Source: an uncultured Eubacteriales bacterium (GTDB lineage: Bacteria; Bacillota; Clostridia; Monoglobales; Monoglobaceae). From it: DNA of 22,264 nucleotides. Made by a program: the position numbers and the translations under genes. Location of the stretch: NCBI GenBank assembly GCA_900545865.1, contig URAN01000047.1, positions 1-22,264 of the forward strand. Direction: 5' to 3'. Numbering within the stretch: position 1 is the stretch's first letter; every line of letters starts with the position of its first letter. Shown in pieces: positions 12,887-22,205 of the stretch. Below the pieces are notes generated by a model. That model ran no database searches and was not told the DNA's origin. It saw only the letters and a list, made by a program, of their open reading frames with translations.

Positions 12887-14716
12887 ATGCAAGAGATGAA
12901 AGACCCGTCAAGAAAACCGATGTTGTTTTATTGTCTTATAACAATGCTGATAATGCTTGTGCTTAACTCAACATTGTTCCCAATGATGATGAACAAGACG
13001 GTAAATGAGGTAAGTTATGACACGTTTATGTCAATGACCGAGAACAAACAAATTTCCGAGGCGGAAATTAAAGACGATGAAATTGTATTTAAAGGTACGG
13101 ACGACAAGATTTATAAAACAACGGCAACAGAGGATTCCGCAAGAACCGAGCGGCTTTATAAAGCCGGTGTAAAGTTCAGCCAGATAGATACCCAGCCGTC
13201 ATTGTTGTCAAGTATTTTGATGACGTGGGTTCTGCCGCTTTTGCCGTTCATATTGATTGGATGGTTTATGAACAGACGGCTTAAAAATATGTCGGGCGGC
13301 GACGGAATGATGTTCGGACTCGGCGGCGGCTCGGGCGCAAAGGTTTATGTTCAATCATCGACAAGCATTCGCTTTGCGGATGTTGCCGGTGAGGACGAGG
13401 CAAAGGATTTGTTGTCCGAGATAGTCGATTTTCTGCATTCGCCCAAAAAGTATAGTGAAATAGGTGCAAAGCTGCCGAAAGGCGCGTTGCTTGTCGGCCC
13501 TCCGGGAACGGGTAAGACCCTGCTCGCAAAAGCGGTTGCCGGTGAGGCAGAGGTTCCGTTTTTTTCTATTTCGGGATCGGAATTTGTGGAAATGTTTGTC
13601 GGTAGAGGTGCGGCAAAGGTGCGTGACCTCTTTAAACAGGCGAACGAAAAAGCGCCGTGTATAGTTTTTATCGATGAGATTGACACAATCGGCAAAAAGC
13701 GTGACGGTCAAATCGGCGGCAATGACGAACGCGAACAAACATTGAACCAGCTTTTGACCGAGATGGACGGATTTGACGGTTCAAAGGGAGTTGTTGTGCT
13801 TGCCGCAACAAACCGCCCCGAGTCACTCGACCCGGCACTTTTGCGCCCGGGACGTTTTGACCGAAGGATACCCGTTGAGCTGCCCGACTTAAACGGCAGA
13901 ATAGAGATTTTAAAGGTTCACGCCAAAAAGGTTAAGCTTGACGGCAATATCGATTATGCGGCAATAGCCAAGACCGCAGCCGGCGCATCGGGTGCCGAAC
14001 TTGCGAATATAGTGAATGAAGCGGCATTGCGTGCGGTTCGCAGCGGCAGAAATGCGGCAAAGCAAGAGGACTTTATGGAAAGCGTGGAAACGGTAATCGC
14101 AGGCTATCAGAAAAAGAGCCGCGTTTTAAGCGACAAAGAAAAGCGCATAGTTGCGTTCCACGAAATAGGTCATGCACTCGTTGCCGAATTACAGACGAAT
14201 TCCGCGCCGGTTCAAAAAATAACGATTATTCCGCGAACTTCGGGCGCTCTGGGTTATACTCTCCAGGTTGACGAGGGCGAACACTTCCTTATGAGCAAAG
14301 AGGAGATAGAAAATAAAATCTGTACGCTTACGGGCGGCAGAGCGGCAGAGGAAGTAATATTCGGTTCGGTTACCACGGGCGCATCAAATGATATAGAACA
14401 GGCAACCAAGCTTGCGAAAGCAATGGTAAGCCGTTACGGAATGACGGATGAATTCGGTATGGTTGCGTTTGAAACAGAGGGAAACAAATACCTCGGCGGC
14501 GGCTCAACGGCGGATTGTTCGCCCGAAACGCTGCGTATGATTGACAAAAAAGTTGTTGAAATCGTGTCGCAACAGCACGAAAAGGCAAAGAAGCTGCTCA
14601 CGGATAACATTCGGCAATTGAATTCGCTTGCGAACTTCCTTTATCAAAAAGAGACAATCACGGGCGAGGAATTTATGAGTATGCTCGAAGAAATCAAACC
14701 GCAGGACGCGGAATAA
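12887..14716 (+). CDS. ftsH: ATP-dependent zinc metalloprotease FtsH
   Basis: Membrane-anchored AAA+ protease that extracts and degrades misfolded membrane proteins and short-lived regulators. The 609 residues contain a first membrane helix (about 12-32), an extracytoplasmic domain, and a second helix around 105-130 (WVLPLLPFILIGWF). The AAA module has Walker A GPPGTGKT (204-211), Walker B IVFIDEID (259-266) and the arginine-finger region ATNRPESLDPALLRPGRFDRR (in part ATNRPESLDPA, LRPGRFDRR). The peptidase domain has HEIGH at 425-429 and third zinc ligand Asp502 (SNDIEQAT). Family members usually read HEAGH; the Ile change leaves the zinc ligands intact. The ATG at 12887 follows GGAAAGGA; an upstream in-frame TTG at 12860 has no ribosome site. 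Confidence 0.95.
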   Translation: MQEMKDPSRKPMLFYCLITMLIMLVLNSTLFPMMMNKTVNEVSYDTFMSMTENKQISEAEIKDDEIVFKGTDDKIYKTTATEDSARTERLYKAGVKFSQIDTQPSLLSSILMTWVLPLLPFILIGWFMNRRLKNMSGGDGMMFGLGGGSGAKVYVQSSTSIRFADVAGEDEAKDLLSEIVDFLHSPKKYSEIGAKLPKGALLVGPPGTGKTLLAKAVAGEAEVPFFSISGSEFVEMFVGRGAAKVRDLFKQANEKAPCIVFIDEIDTIGKKRDGQIGGNDEREQTLNQLLTEMDGFDGSKGVVVLAATNRPESLDPALLRPGRFDRRIPVELPDLNGRIEILKVHAKKVKLDGNIDYAAIAKTAAGASGAELANIVNEAALRAVRSGRNAAKQEDFMESVETVIAGYQKKSRVLSDKEKRIVAFHEIGHALVAELQTNSAPVQKITIIPRTSGALGYTLQVDEGEHFLMSKEEIENKICTLTGGRAAEEVIFGSVTTGASNDIEQATKLAKAMVSRYGMTDEFGMVAFETEGNKYLGGGSTADCSPETLRMIDKKVVEIVSQQHEKAKKLLTDNIRQLNSLANFLYQKETITGEEFMSMLEEIKPQDAE

Positions 14717-14738
14717 AATCTGAAAGTCGGAGATTAAA

Positions 14739-15605
14739 ATGTTAGATACGGTTTGTACATTAATATTAATGTTTTTTGTGTTTTCGTGCGCAGGGTGGAT
14801 TATGGAGGTTGTGCTGAAATACTTTGAATTTCACCGATTCATAAACCGCGGATTTTTAATAGGTCCGTATTGTCCGATATACGGCTTTGGCGTGGTTGCG
14901 GTAACGGTTGTCGTGGGCGGTATGGTCGGACGTCACGGAACGCTCGGCGAGGTGTTTTTTGCCGGAATGGTGATGTGCGGCGCGCTTGAATATTTCACAA
15001 GCTGGTATATGGAAAAAATGTTCCATGCTAGATGGTGGGATTACAGCGCAAAACCAATGAACCTGCACGGACGGATATGGATAGGCAACCTGATACTGTT
15101 TGGGACAGCCTGTGTCATAATAGTCGATTTTATCGACCCTCTGTTCTTTGGCGCTGTGTCAAAGATTCCGGCCGTTGCGCTCTATGTTTTGGCAGGGGCA
15201 ATATCGGCGATAATGCTTGCGGATTCTATAATTTCGCACTTCCTTATGAACGAGGTCAGAAACGCGATAGAGGAACAGGACGGTGACAATACCGAAGAGA
15301 TAAGCAAAAAGATACACGCCATTTTAAAGAACAAAAATGTGTTTATGCGCAGAATACACGAGGCGTTCGGCAATATGCAGGCGCGCCCGAGAGCGGTTAT
15401 GCAGGAGTATAAGGCGGCGCTTGCGCAATACCGTTCGGCAAGACGAAACAAAAAGCGTGTTATGCGGCGTATCTCGGTTAAAAATGTCGCATTAAAGAAT
15501 ATTAATAAAGAAAAGCTTGCAAGTGATGCCGCGGCGGCTGTGAACGACGCCAAAGCCAAGCTTAAAAGGCTGCAGGACAGGTTTAAAATTTCAAAAGACG
15601 TATAA
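14739..15605 (+). CDS. PF06541-type membrane protein (putative ABC-transporter type IV)
   Basis: Integral membrane protein of 288 residues. About five hydrophobic segments cover 1-180, with family-like motifs CAGWIMEVVLKY (17-28), NRGFLIGPYCPIYGFG (36-51), EYFTSWYMEKMF and WWDYSAKPMNLHGRIWIGN. These match the family named putative ABC-transporter type IV (PF06541), whose function is not established; no ATPase gene is beside it. Residues 180-288 form a charged, basic, helical cytoplasmic tail with a possible coiled coil (DAKAKLKRLQDRF). It starts 22 bp after ftsH with CGGAGA as the ribosome site, so it is probably cotranscribed with the protease. A role in membrane quality control would be guesswork. 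Confidence 0.75.
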   Translation: MLDTVCTLILMFFVFSCAGWIMEVVLKYFEFHRFINRGFLIGPYCPIYGFGVVAVTVVVGGMVGRHGTLGEVFFAGMVMCGALEYFTSWYMEKMFHARWWDYSAKPMNLHGRIWIGNLILFGTACVIIVDFIDPLFFGAVSKIPAVALYVLAGAISAIMLADSIISHFLMNEVRNAIEEQDGDNTEEISKKIHAILKNKNVFMRRIHEAFGNMQARPRAVMQEYKAALAQYRSARRNKKRVMRRISVKNVALKNINKEKLASDAAAAVNDAKAKLKRLQDRFKISKDV

Positions 15606-15627
15606 AAAGCGGACAGCCGAAAATCAA

Positions 15628-15672
15628 AACGACCGTCAATCGTCACATCAACGTGAACGATTGACGGTCGTT
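15628..15672. terminator. 16-bp perfect hairpin between the ftsH and uvrB operons
   Basis: AACGACCGTCAATCGT (15628-15643) is the exact reverse complement of 15657-15672, with a 13-nt loop. It falls at the expected operon end, but no T-run follows (TGTCGCTG). It may act as a terminator with help, as an mRNA end stabiliser, or be a repeat element. Confidence 0.5.
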
Positions 15673-15717
15673 GTCGCTGTTTCGGACCAAAAACCGTGAA
15701 ACAGCCAAATTTTACAC

Positions 15718-15746
15718 TTGCAAGATAGATATAAATGTGTTATAAT
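15718..15746 (+). promoter_or_regulatory. Predicted promoter of the uvrBA operon
   Basis: TTGCAA (15718-15723) and a perfect TATAAT (15741-15746) are exactly 17 bp apart, 75 nt upstream of uvrB. No Bacillus-type LexA box (CGAAC-N4-GTTCG) was found around it, so SOS control is not supported by what is visible. Confidence 0.72.
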
Positions 15747-15820
15747 TTATCTTTGATACACATACTAATTTTTTGATTATTCCGATTGCCGCGAAACGGC
15801 AAAAATCAGAGGTGAAATCA

Positions 15821-17797
15821 ATGGATTTTAAAATTGTTTCAAAATATAAGCCGAGCGGCGACCAGCCGCAGGCAATAAAAAAACTTGCGGACGGAATAAA
15901 GGCGGGCGACAGGTTTCAGACCCTTCTCGGCGTAACCGGAAGCGGTAAAACCTTTACAATGGCAAACATTATTGCCGAGATAAACCGACCGACTCTTGTT
16001 CTTGCTCACAATAAGACTCTTGCCGCACAGCTGTGCAGCGAGTTTAAAGAAATTTTTCCCGAGAATGCGGTGGAATATTTCGTCTCATACTATGACTATT
16101 ACCAGCCCGAGGCGTATATTCCCGGTTCGGACACATATATAGAAAAAGACGCGTCAACCAACGAAGAAATCGACAAGCTGCGCCACAGCGCGACCGCCGC
16201 GCTTTTTGAGCGGCGTGATGTCATTATTGTTGCGAGCGTATCTTGCATATACGGCCTGGGCGATCCTATCGACTATAACAATATGGTTGTTTCCCTAAGA
16301 CCCGGAATGATAAAAGACCGTGACGAAATCGCCGCAAAGCTGGTTGAGATTCAATACGAACGCAACGATATTGGCTTTGCCCGAAACAAGTTCCGCATCC
16401 GCGGCGATGTTCTGGATGTCTTTCCGTCCGATTCGTCAACACACGCGGTAAGGATTGAGTTTTTCGGCGATGAAATAGAGCGCATATGCGATTTTAATCC
16501 GATAACGGGCGAGCTTGTGGCGGAAAGAAATCATGTTGCGATATATCCCGCGTCGCACTATGTCACCACAATGGAAAAACGTGAGGCGGCAATCGGCAGC
16601 ATACAAGCCGAGCTTGCCGAGCGTCTCGCTGAGCTTAAAGCCGAAAATAAATTAATTGAGGCGCAAAGGCTTGAACAGCGCACGAATTATGATATAGAAA
16701 TGATGCGCGAAACGGGATTTTGCAGCGGAATCGAGAACTATTCTCGCCACATAAGCGGCCGCGCCCCCGGCAGTCCGCCGTTCACACTTATGGATTACCT
16801 GCCGAAAGATTTTGTTCTGTTCGTGGACGAGTCACACGTCACATTGCCCCAGGTCGGTGCGATGTATGCCGGCGACCGCAGCCGAAAGGAAAATCTTGTA
16901 AAATACGGATTTCGTCTGCCGTCGGCATTCGATAACAGACCTCTCACGTTTGATGAATTTTATTCCAAGCTCAAAAGCGTTGTGTTTGTTTCGGCGACCC
17001 CGGCGGAATTCGAAAAAGAACATTCAACGCGGATAGCCGAACAGGTAATCCGCCCAACGGGCTTGCTCGACCCCAAGATAGAGGTCAGACCGATAGAGGG
17101 TCAGATTGACGATTTATTCGGCGAAATAGCCGCGCGTGCGGCAAAGGACGAGCGCGTCCTCGTCACCACCCTTACAAAAAAGATGGCAGAGCGCCTGACG
17201 GAATATCTCGAAGATATGGGTGTTCGGGTGCGATATTTGCATTCCGACATTCACGCCATCGAAAGAATGGAGATTATCCGCGATTTAAGGCTCGGATTAT
17301 TTGATGTCCTTGTCGGAATAAACCTTTTGCGTGAGGGTTTGGATATTCCCGAAGTATCTTTGGTCGCTATTCTCGATGCGGACAAAGAGGGTTTTTTGCG
17401 CAGCGAAACATCTCTTATTCAGACGGTAGGCAGAGCGGCGCGAAATGCGGACGGAACCGTCATTATGTACGCAGACACAATAACGGGGTCGATGCGCCGC
17501 GCTATTGACGAAACAAACCGCCGCCGCGAGATACAGCAAAAATATAACACCCAACACGGAATTATTCCGAAGACAATCAAAAAGTCGGTAAGCGAGGTAA
17601 TCGAGGCAACCAAGTCGGTATCCGATACAAAGATAGAAAAACAAAAACAGAGTGCAGAAACCGTTCGCCGAACCATTACCGAGCTTACGGCGGAAATGCG
17701 CAAAGCGGCCGAGCTGTTGCAATTTGAGCTTGCGGCACAGCTGCGCGATGAGATAAAAAGACTTGAAGAACAACTTGAAACGGGGAATTTGGAATGA
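15821..17797 (+). CDS. uvrB: Excinuclease ABC subunit B
   Basis: Damage-verification helicase of nucleotide excision repair. UvrA loads it at lesions, and it then recruits UvrC. The 658 residues are a normal length. Walker A GVTGSGKT lies at 37-44. The Tyr-rich beta-hairpin that clamps one DNA strand is at about 88-105 (VSYYDYYQPEAYIPG). The helicase box VDESH and the C-terminal motifs SATPAEFE, VLVGINLLREGLDIPEVSL and QTVGRAARN are intact. The C-terminal UVR domain (about 615-652), which contacts UvrC, is present. The ATG at 15821 is preferred because AGAGGTGA sits just upstream and MDFKIVSKYKPSGDQP is the family-like start; an ATT or ATG-like extension from 15773 has no ribosome site. uvrA overlaps by 4 bp. 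Confidence 0.97.
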   Translation: MDFKIVSKYKPSGDQPQAIKKLADGIKAGDRFQTLLGVTGSGKTFTMANIIAEINRPTLVLAHNKTLAAQLCSEFKEIFPENAVEYFVSYYDYYQPEAYIPGSDTYIEKDASTNEEIDKLRHSATAALFERRDVIIVASVSCIYGLGDPIDYNNMVVSLRPGMIKDRDEIAAKLVEIQYERNDIGFARNKFRIRGDVLDVFPSDSSTHAVRIEFFGDEIERICDFNPITGELVAERNHVAIYPASHYVTTMEKREAAIGSIQAELAERLAELKAENKLIEAQRLEQRTNYDIEMMRETGFCSGIENYSRHISGRAPGSPPFTLMDYLPKDFVLFVDESHVTLPQVGAMYAGDRSRKENLVKYGFRLPSAFDNRPLTFDEFYSKLKSVVFVSATPAEFEKEHSTRIAEQVIRPTGLLDPKIEVRPIEGQIDDLFGEIAARAAKDERVLVTTLTKKMAERLTEYLEDMGVRVRYLHSDIHAIERMEIIRDLRLGLFDVLVGINLLREGLDIPEVSLVAILDADKEGFLRSETSLIQTVGRAARNADGTVIMYADTITGSMRRAIDETNRRREIQQKYNTQHGIIPKTIKKSVSEVIEATKSVSDTKIEKQKQSAETVRRTITELTAEMRKAAELLQFELAAQLRDEIKRLEEQLETGNLE

Positions 17798-20625
17798 ATA
17801 AAGATATTATAATTAAAGGCGCACGAGAAAACAACCTCAAGGATATATCGCTTAAAATTCCGAGGGATAAGCTTGTTGTTATGACGGGTCTCAGCGGAAG
17901 CGGAAAGTCATCACTTGCGTTTGAGACGATATATGCCGAAGGACAGCGCCGCTATGTCGAATCTTTGTCGGCGTATGCGCGACAGTTCTTAGGACAAATG
18001 GACAAGCCCGATGTTGATGTCATCGAGGGCTTGTCACCGGCTATCTCGATTGACCAAAAAACAACGAGCAAAAATCCGCGTTCAACGGTCGGAACAGTGA
18101 CCGAGGTATACGATTATATACGGCTTTTATATGCAAACATCGGTATTCCGCACTGTCCCAAATGCGGAAAGGAGATAAAACCGTCCTCTGTTGACCAGAT
18201 AACGGACGCGGTTATTGCTCTGCCCGACCGCACGAAATTTCAGGTTATGGCGCCTGTTGCGCGCGGCAGAAAGGGTGAATATGTAAAAACCTTTGAAAAG
18301 GCAAGAAAGAACGGTTTTGTCCGCGTCAGAGTTGACGGAGAGATGTATGAGCTGACCGGTGAGCCGATAAAACTCGACAAACAGAAAAAGCACAATATAG
18401 ACATCGTGGTTGACCGACTTATCAAGCGTGACGGAATGGAAAGCCGTCTTGCCGACTCGATTGAAACGGCTCTTGATATGGCTGACGGCATTGTCATAAT
18501 CAGCATAATTGACGGCGAAGATATGATGTTCAGCCGTAACTATGCCTGTGACGATTGCGGAATAAGTATTCCCGAGCTTACGCCGAGAATGTTTTCGTTC
18601 AACACCCCCTACGGCGCGTGTCCGAAATGTATGGGTATCGGCACGATAACAATGGTATCGCCCGACTTGGTTATTCCCGATAAAAGTTTGAGTATCAACC
18701 AAGGTGCCATATGCGCCTCGGGCTGGTCGGGAACCGAGCCGAACAGCATATCGCGTATGTACTATACTGCCATGGCTGAACGTTATGATTTCAGCCTTGA
18801 CACCCCGATAGAGGATTTGCCGAAACATATTCTTGACATAATTCTCTATGGTACAAAGGGCGAAAAATTAAAGCTTACCTATGACCGAAAATACGCAAAG
18901 GGCGTTCAATACGCGAGATTTGAGGGCGTTATCCCCAATATAGAACGCAGACACGAAGAAACGACTTCGGAATGGTCAAAAGCCGACCTCGAAACGTTTA
19001 TGATAAGTATGAAATGCCCCGAGTGCGGCGGAACAAGGCTAAAGCCCGAAACCCTTGCCGTTACGGTTGACGGAATAAACATAAACGAGCTTACGAATAT
19101 GTCGGTCACACAGGCGCTTGAATTTTTCACACAGTTGTCGGACAAACTCACGCCGAAAGAAACCGTGATTGCGAAAAATATATTAAAAGAAATAGTCGGA
19201 CGGTTAAAATTCCTGTCCGATGTCGGACTTGACTATCTCACCCTGTCGCGCAGCGCCGGAACGCTTTCGGGCGGCGAGGCGCAGAGAATACGGCTTGCAA
19301 CCCAAATCGGTTCGAGCCTTATGGGCGTTATATATATCCTTGACGAGCCGAGTATCGGTCTGCACCAGCGTGACAACGACAAGCTCATAGCAACGCTCAA
19401 ACACCTGCGCGATATGGGTAATACACTTTTGGTTGTCGAACATGATGAGGACACTATGCTTGCTGCCGATCATATCGTCGACATCGGACCGGGCGCAGGT
19501 GTTCACGGCGGCGAGGTTGTCGCCGAGGGAACGGCGCAGGATATTATGAACAACCCCAACTCGATAACGGGAAAATACCTGAGCGGCGAACTCAAAATTC
19601 CCGTTCCGTCCGAACGGAGGAGCGGCAACGGCAGCTTTTTGGAGATAAAGGGTGCGGCGGAGAACAACCTTAAAAATGTCAATGTAAAAATTCCTCTCGG
19701 AACGTTTACCTGTGTTACGGGCGTATCGGGAAGCGGTAAAAGCTCTCTCGTAAACGAGATTTTGTACAAGGCATTGGCGAACGAGCTTAACAACGCAAAG
19801 AAAATTCCGGGGAAGTATAAAAAGATTGTCGGCACGGAAAATCTCGATAAGATTATTGCCATTGACCAATCACCGATAGGCAGAACTCCGCGAAGCAACC
19901 CGGCAACCTATACGGGACTTTTCGGCGATATACGCACGCTTTTTGCCATGACCGCAGAGGCAAAAGCGCGCGGCTATGGCGCAGGACGTTTCAGCTTTAA
20001 TGTCAAGGGCGGACGATGCGAGGCGTGCTGCGGTGACGGAATAATAAAGATAGAGATGCACTTTTTGCCCGATGTATATGTTCCGTGCGAAGTGTGCGAG
20101 GGCAAGCGTTATAACCGCGAAACCCTTGAGGTTCGGTATAAGGGCAAGAATATTTACGAGGTTCTGGAAATGACGGTTGAAGAAGGCTGTGAATTTTTCG
20201 CCAACATTCCCAAGATTCAACGAAAGCTTCAGACGCTTTTTGATGTCGGACTCGGATATATCAAGATAGGTCAGCCGTCCACAACCCTTTCGGGCGGCGA
20301 AGCGCAGCGCGTTAAGCTTGCGACCGAACTTTCGAAACGCAGTACGGGCAAGACAATATATGTCCTTGACGAGCCGACAACGGGGCTGCACGCCGCGGAT
20401 GTTCATAAACTGACCGAGGTGCTGCAAAAACTCGTTGATGGCGGAAATACGATTGTTGTGATAGAACACAACCTCGATATGATAAAAACCGCGGATTATA
20501 TCATCGATTTGGGACCCGAGGGCGGTGACGGCGGCGGCGAAATCGTTGCGTGCGGAACACCCGAAAAAGTTGCGAAAAACAAAAAATCGTATACGGGTCA
20601 ATACCTTAAAAAATATCTGAAATAA
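17794..20625 (+). CDS. uvrA: Excinuclease ABC subunit A
   Basis: Tandem-ABC ATPase that first recognises bulky DNA damage and loads UvrB. The 943 residues match the family. The first ATPase has GLSGSGKSS (32-40). Zinc modules are Cys121/124 (CPKC) and Cys252/255 with Cys276/279 (CDDC...CPKC). The ABC signature LSGGEAQRI and Walker B YILDEPSIGLH follow. The second ATPase has GVSGSGKSS, the zinc module Cys742/745 and Cys768/771 (CEAC...CEVC), LSGGEAQRV and YVLDEPTTGLH. The start overlaps the uvrB stop (ATGA), so the two subunits are translationally coupled. uvrC is not in the window. Confidence 0.98.
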   Translation: MNKDIIIKGARENNLKDISLKIPRDKLVVMTGLSGSGKSSLAFETIYAEGQRRYVESLSAYARQFLGQMDKPDVDVIEGLSPAISIDQKTTSKNPRSTVGTVTEVYDYIRLLYANIGIPHCPKCGKEIKPSSVDQITDAVIALPDRTKFQVMAPVARGRKGEYVKTFEKARKNGFVRVRVDGEMYELTGEPIKLDKQKKHNIDIVVDRLIKRDGMESRLADSIETALDMADGIVIISIIDGEDMMFSRNYACDDCGISIPELTPRMFSFNTPYGACPKCMGIGTITMVSPDLVIPDKSLSINQGAICASGWSGTEPNSISRMYYTAMAERYDFSLDTPIEDLPKHILDIILYGTKGEKLKLTYDRKYAKGVQYARFEGVIPNIERRHEETTSEWSKADLETFMISMKCPECGGTRLKPETLAVTVDGININELTNMSVTQALEFFTQLSDKLTPKETVIAKNILKEIVGRLKFLSDVGLDYLTLSRSAGTLSGGEAQRIRLATQIGSSLMGVIYILDEPSIGLHQRDNDKLIATLKHLRDMGNTLLVVEHDEDTMLAADHIVDIGPGAGVHGGEVVAEGTAQDIMNNPNSITGKYLSGELKIPVPSERRSGNGSFLEIKGAAENNLKNVNVKIPLGTFTCVTGVSGSGKSSLVNEILYKALANELNNAKKIPGKYKKIVGTENLDKIIAIDQSPIGRTPRSNPATYTGLFGDIRTLFAMTAEAKARGYGAGRFSFNVKGGRCEACCGDGIIKIEMHFLPDVYVPCEVCEGKRYNRETLEVRYKGKNIYEVLEMTVEEGCEFFANIPKIQRKLQTLFDVGLGYIKIGQPSTTLSGGEAQRVKLATELSKRSTGKTIYVLDEPTTGLHAADVHKLTEVLQKLVDGGNTIVVIEHNLDMIKTADYIIDLGPEGGDGGGEIVACGTPEKVAKNKKSYTGQYLKKYLK

Positions 20626-20639
20626 AGGGGGCGGACGCT

Positions 20640-21116
20640 ATGATTAAGCATTCTTTTCCGCCGCTTTATGACAAGGATTCCAAAATTCTCGTTTTGGGGA
20701 GCTTTCCGTCCGTAAAATCGCGCGAACAATTGTTCTTTTACGGACATCACCAAAACCGATTCTGGAAAGTGACCGCCGCAGTATTCGGAGATGACGTTCC
20801 GAAATCGATTGAGGATAAAAAGGCGTTTTTGCACAAAAATCATATTGCGCTTTGGGATGTGATTGCGTCTTGCGACATCGAGGGCAGCGCGGACAGCACG
20901 ATAAAAAACGTTGTGCCGAACGACCTTGACGCGATAATTAAAAACAGCAAAGTCAAACGTATTTTTGTCAACGGCAAAACGGCGGAAAAATACTATAACA
21001 AATATACAAAAGACAAACTCGGACGTGCGGCGGTATGTCTGCCGTCCACTTCACCGGCAAACGCTGCGTGGAGCATTGAGCGGCTTGTCAGCGCATGGCG
21101 GATAATAAATGAATGA
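20640..21116 (+). CDS. Hypoxanthine-DNA glycosylase (uracil-DNA glycosylase superfamily, family 6)
   Basis: Base-excision repair enzyme of 158 residues, probably removing deaminated adenine (hypoxanthine) from DNA. It has the UDG-superfamily fold motifs: LGSFPSVKS at 19-27, YGHHQNRFWK at 34-43 and the C-terminal LPSTSPANA at 134-142. These match the family named DNA-deoxyinosine or hypoxanthine-DNA glycosylase rather than Ung or MUG. The Asn in HHQNRFW corresponds to the family's catalytic Asn. It starts 14 bp after uvrA with AAAGGGGG as the ribosome site, so it probably shares the uvrBA transcript. This joins nucleotide- and base-excision repair in one operon. Confidence 0.85.
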   Translation: MIKHSFPPLYDKDSKILVLGSFPSVKSREQLFFYGHHQNRFWKVTAAVFGDDVPKSIEDKKAFLHKNHIALWDVIASCDIEGSADSTIKNVVPNDLDAIIKNSKVKRIFVNGKTAEKYYNKYTKDKLGRAAVCLPSTSPANAAWSIERLVSAWRIINE

Positions 21117-21157
21117 ACCAAAGAAAATTATTTTAAGACACGAAAGGAAATCTGAAT

Positions 21158-22078
21158 ATGTCTGATAAACTTACAAGAGCAATAACAAAAGACGGATTTT
21201 TTAAGATAAGCGCGGTTGTTTCGACCGAAACGGCAGAGACCGCACGAAAATACCACAACTCCTCGCCTGTGGCAACGGCGGCTCTCGGAAGGCTGTTATC
21301 GGCAGGGCTTTTGATGGGCGGAGAGCTGAAAGAGGACAAGGCAAAGCTCACCTTGCAAATCAGCGGTGACGGACCTCTCGGCATGCTTGTCGTATCGGCG
21401 AACTCTCACGGAGAGGTAAAAGGATATGCGTCAAATCCTCAAATTGACCTTCCGCTTAAAGAGAACGGAAAGCTCGATGTCGGAGGGGCTGTCGGCAAGG
21501 GCGTTTTGTCGGTTATAAAGGACCTTTGCCTGAAAGAGCCGTATGTCGGTCAGGTGCAAATTCAAACGGGCGAGATTGCCGAGGATTTGGCTTATTATTT
21601 TATGCAGTCCGAACAGGTGCCGAGCGTTGTTGCTCTCGGTGTGCTTGTTGACCGCGATTACAGCGTGAAATATTCGGGCGGTTTTATCATTCAGGTAATG
21701 CCCGAATGCGATGACGAGAGCCTTACACGCCTTGAAAACAGCATCGGCGGTCTTATGAGTGTAACGGATATGCTCTCTCACGGGATGAACGGCGAAGAAA
21801 TAATAAAGTATGTTATGCTCGGCTTTGATATTGATATGCTCGGCAGCACCGATGTCGGGTATCATTGCGATTGCAGCCGCGAAAGAATGGCAAGGGCAAT
21901 AACTTCTCTCGGCAAAAGCGAAATCGATTCTATCATAAAAGAACAGGGCGAAGCCGAGATTGTGTGCAGCTTTTGTAACACGGCGTATAAATTCGATGCG
22001 GATGAGCTTGAAATGATGAGTGCGGCGGCAAAGGATAAATCGGAAAAAGCAAAAACCGAGAAAAATGGCGAAAATTAA
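21158..22078 (+). CDS. hslO: Redox-regulated chaperone Hsp33
   Basis: Cytosolic holdase chaperone switched on by oxidative unfolding. The 306 residues contain the Hsp33 core (SPVATAALGRLLSAGLLMG, 36-54; GDGPLGMLVVSANSHGEVKGY in the parts GDGPLG and SHGEVKGY) and the zinc redox switch: Cys237 and Cys239 (HCDCS) with Cys270 and Cys273 (CSFC). All four ligands are present. The usual middle motif is GVLVDRDYSVKYSGGF. A charged, Lys/Glu-rich tail of about 20 residues extends past the family's usual end and is probably disordered. The ATG at 21158 follows GAAAGGAAA. The gap to the glycosylase gene is 41 bp with no terminator, so partial read-through from the repair operon is possible. Confidence 0.94.
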   Translation: MSDKLTRAITKDGFFKISAVVSTETAETARKYHNSSPVATAALGRLLSAGLLMGGELKEDKAKLTLQISGDGPLGMLVVSANSHGEVKGYASNPQIDLPLKENGKLDVGGAVGKGVLSVIKDLCLKEPYVGQVQIQTGEIAEDLAYYFMQSEQVPSVVALGVLVDRDYSVKYSGGFIIQVMPECDDESLTRLENSIGGLMSVTDMLSHGMNGEEIIKYVMLGFDIDMLGSTDVGYHCDCSRERMARAITSLGKSEIDSIIKEQGEAEIVCSFCNTAYKFDADELEMMSAAAKDKSEKAKTEKNGEN

Positions 22079-22116
22079 AAGCATTTAAGAGAAATAATAC
22101 TGTTTTATGAATATAA

Positions 22117-22132
22117 ACGCGTGTAATCGCGT
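22117..22132. terminator. Weak hairpin after hslO
   Basis: ACGCG (22117-22121) pairs with CGCGT (22128-22132) around a 6-nt loop, followed by GCGTGTTTCTT. It is the only terminator-like structure between hslO and the tRNA promoter. The stem is short, so support is limited. Confidence 0.3.
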
Positions 22133-22141
22133 GCGTGTTTC

Positions 22142-22170
22142 TTGACATTTTGATTAAAAAGTAGTATAAT
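22142..22170 (+). promoter_or_regulatory. Perfect consensus promoter of the tRNA gene
   Basis: TTGACA (22142-22147) and TATAAT (22165-22170) match the sigma-A consensus fully with a 17-bp spacer, 35 bp upstream of the tRNA. This strength is expected for a stable-RNA operon, which probably continues beyond the window. Confidence 0.9.
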
Positions 22171-22205
22171 CTCTTTTGTTGTCGCTTTGATAGAGCGAAA
22201 AGTAA

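Noticed and set aside
17297..20601. Long minus-strand open frames opposite uvrB and uvrA (up to 243 codons)
   Set aside because: They mirror the codon structure of the real genes, with no family resemblance or start signals.
20722..20741. A LexA-like operator (GAACAATTGTTC) controlling the repair genes
   Set aside because: It lies inside the glycosylase coding sequence, far from any promoter, and encodes part of the conserved protein.
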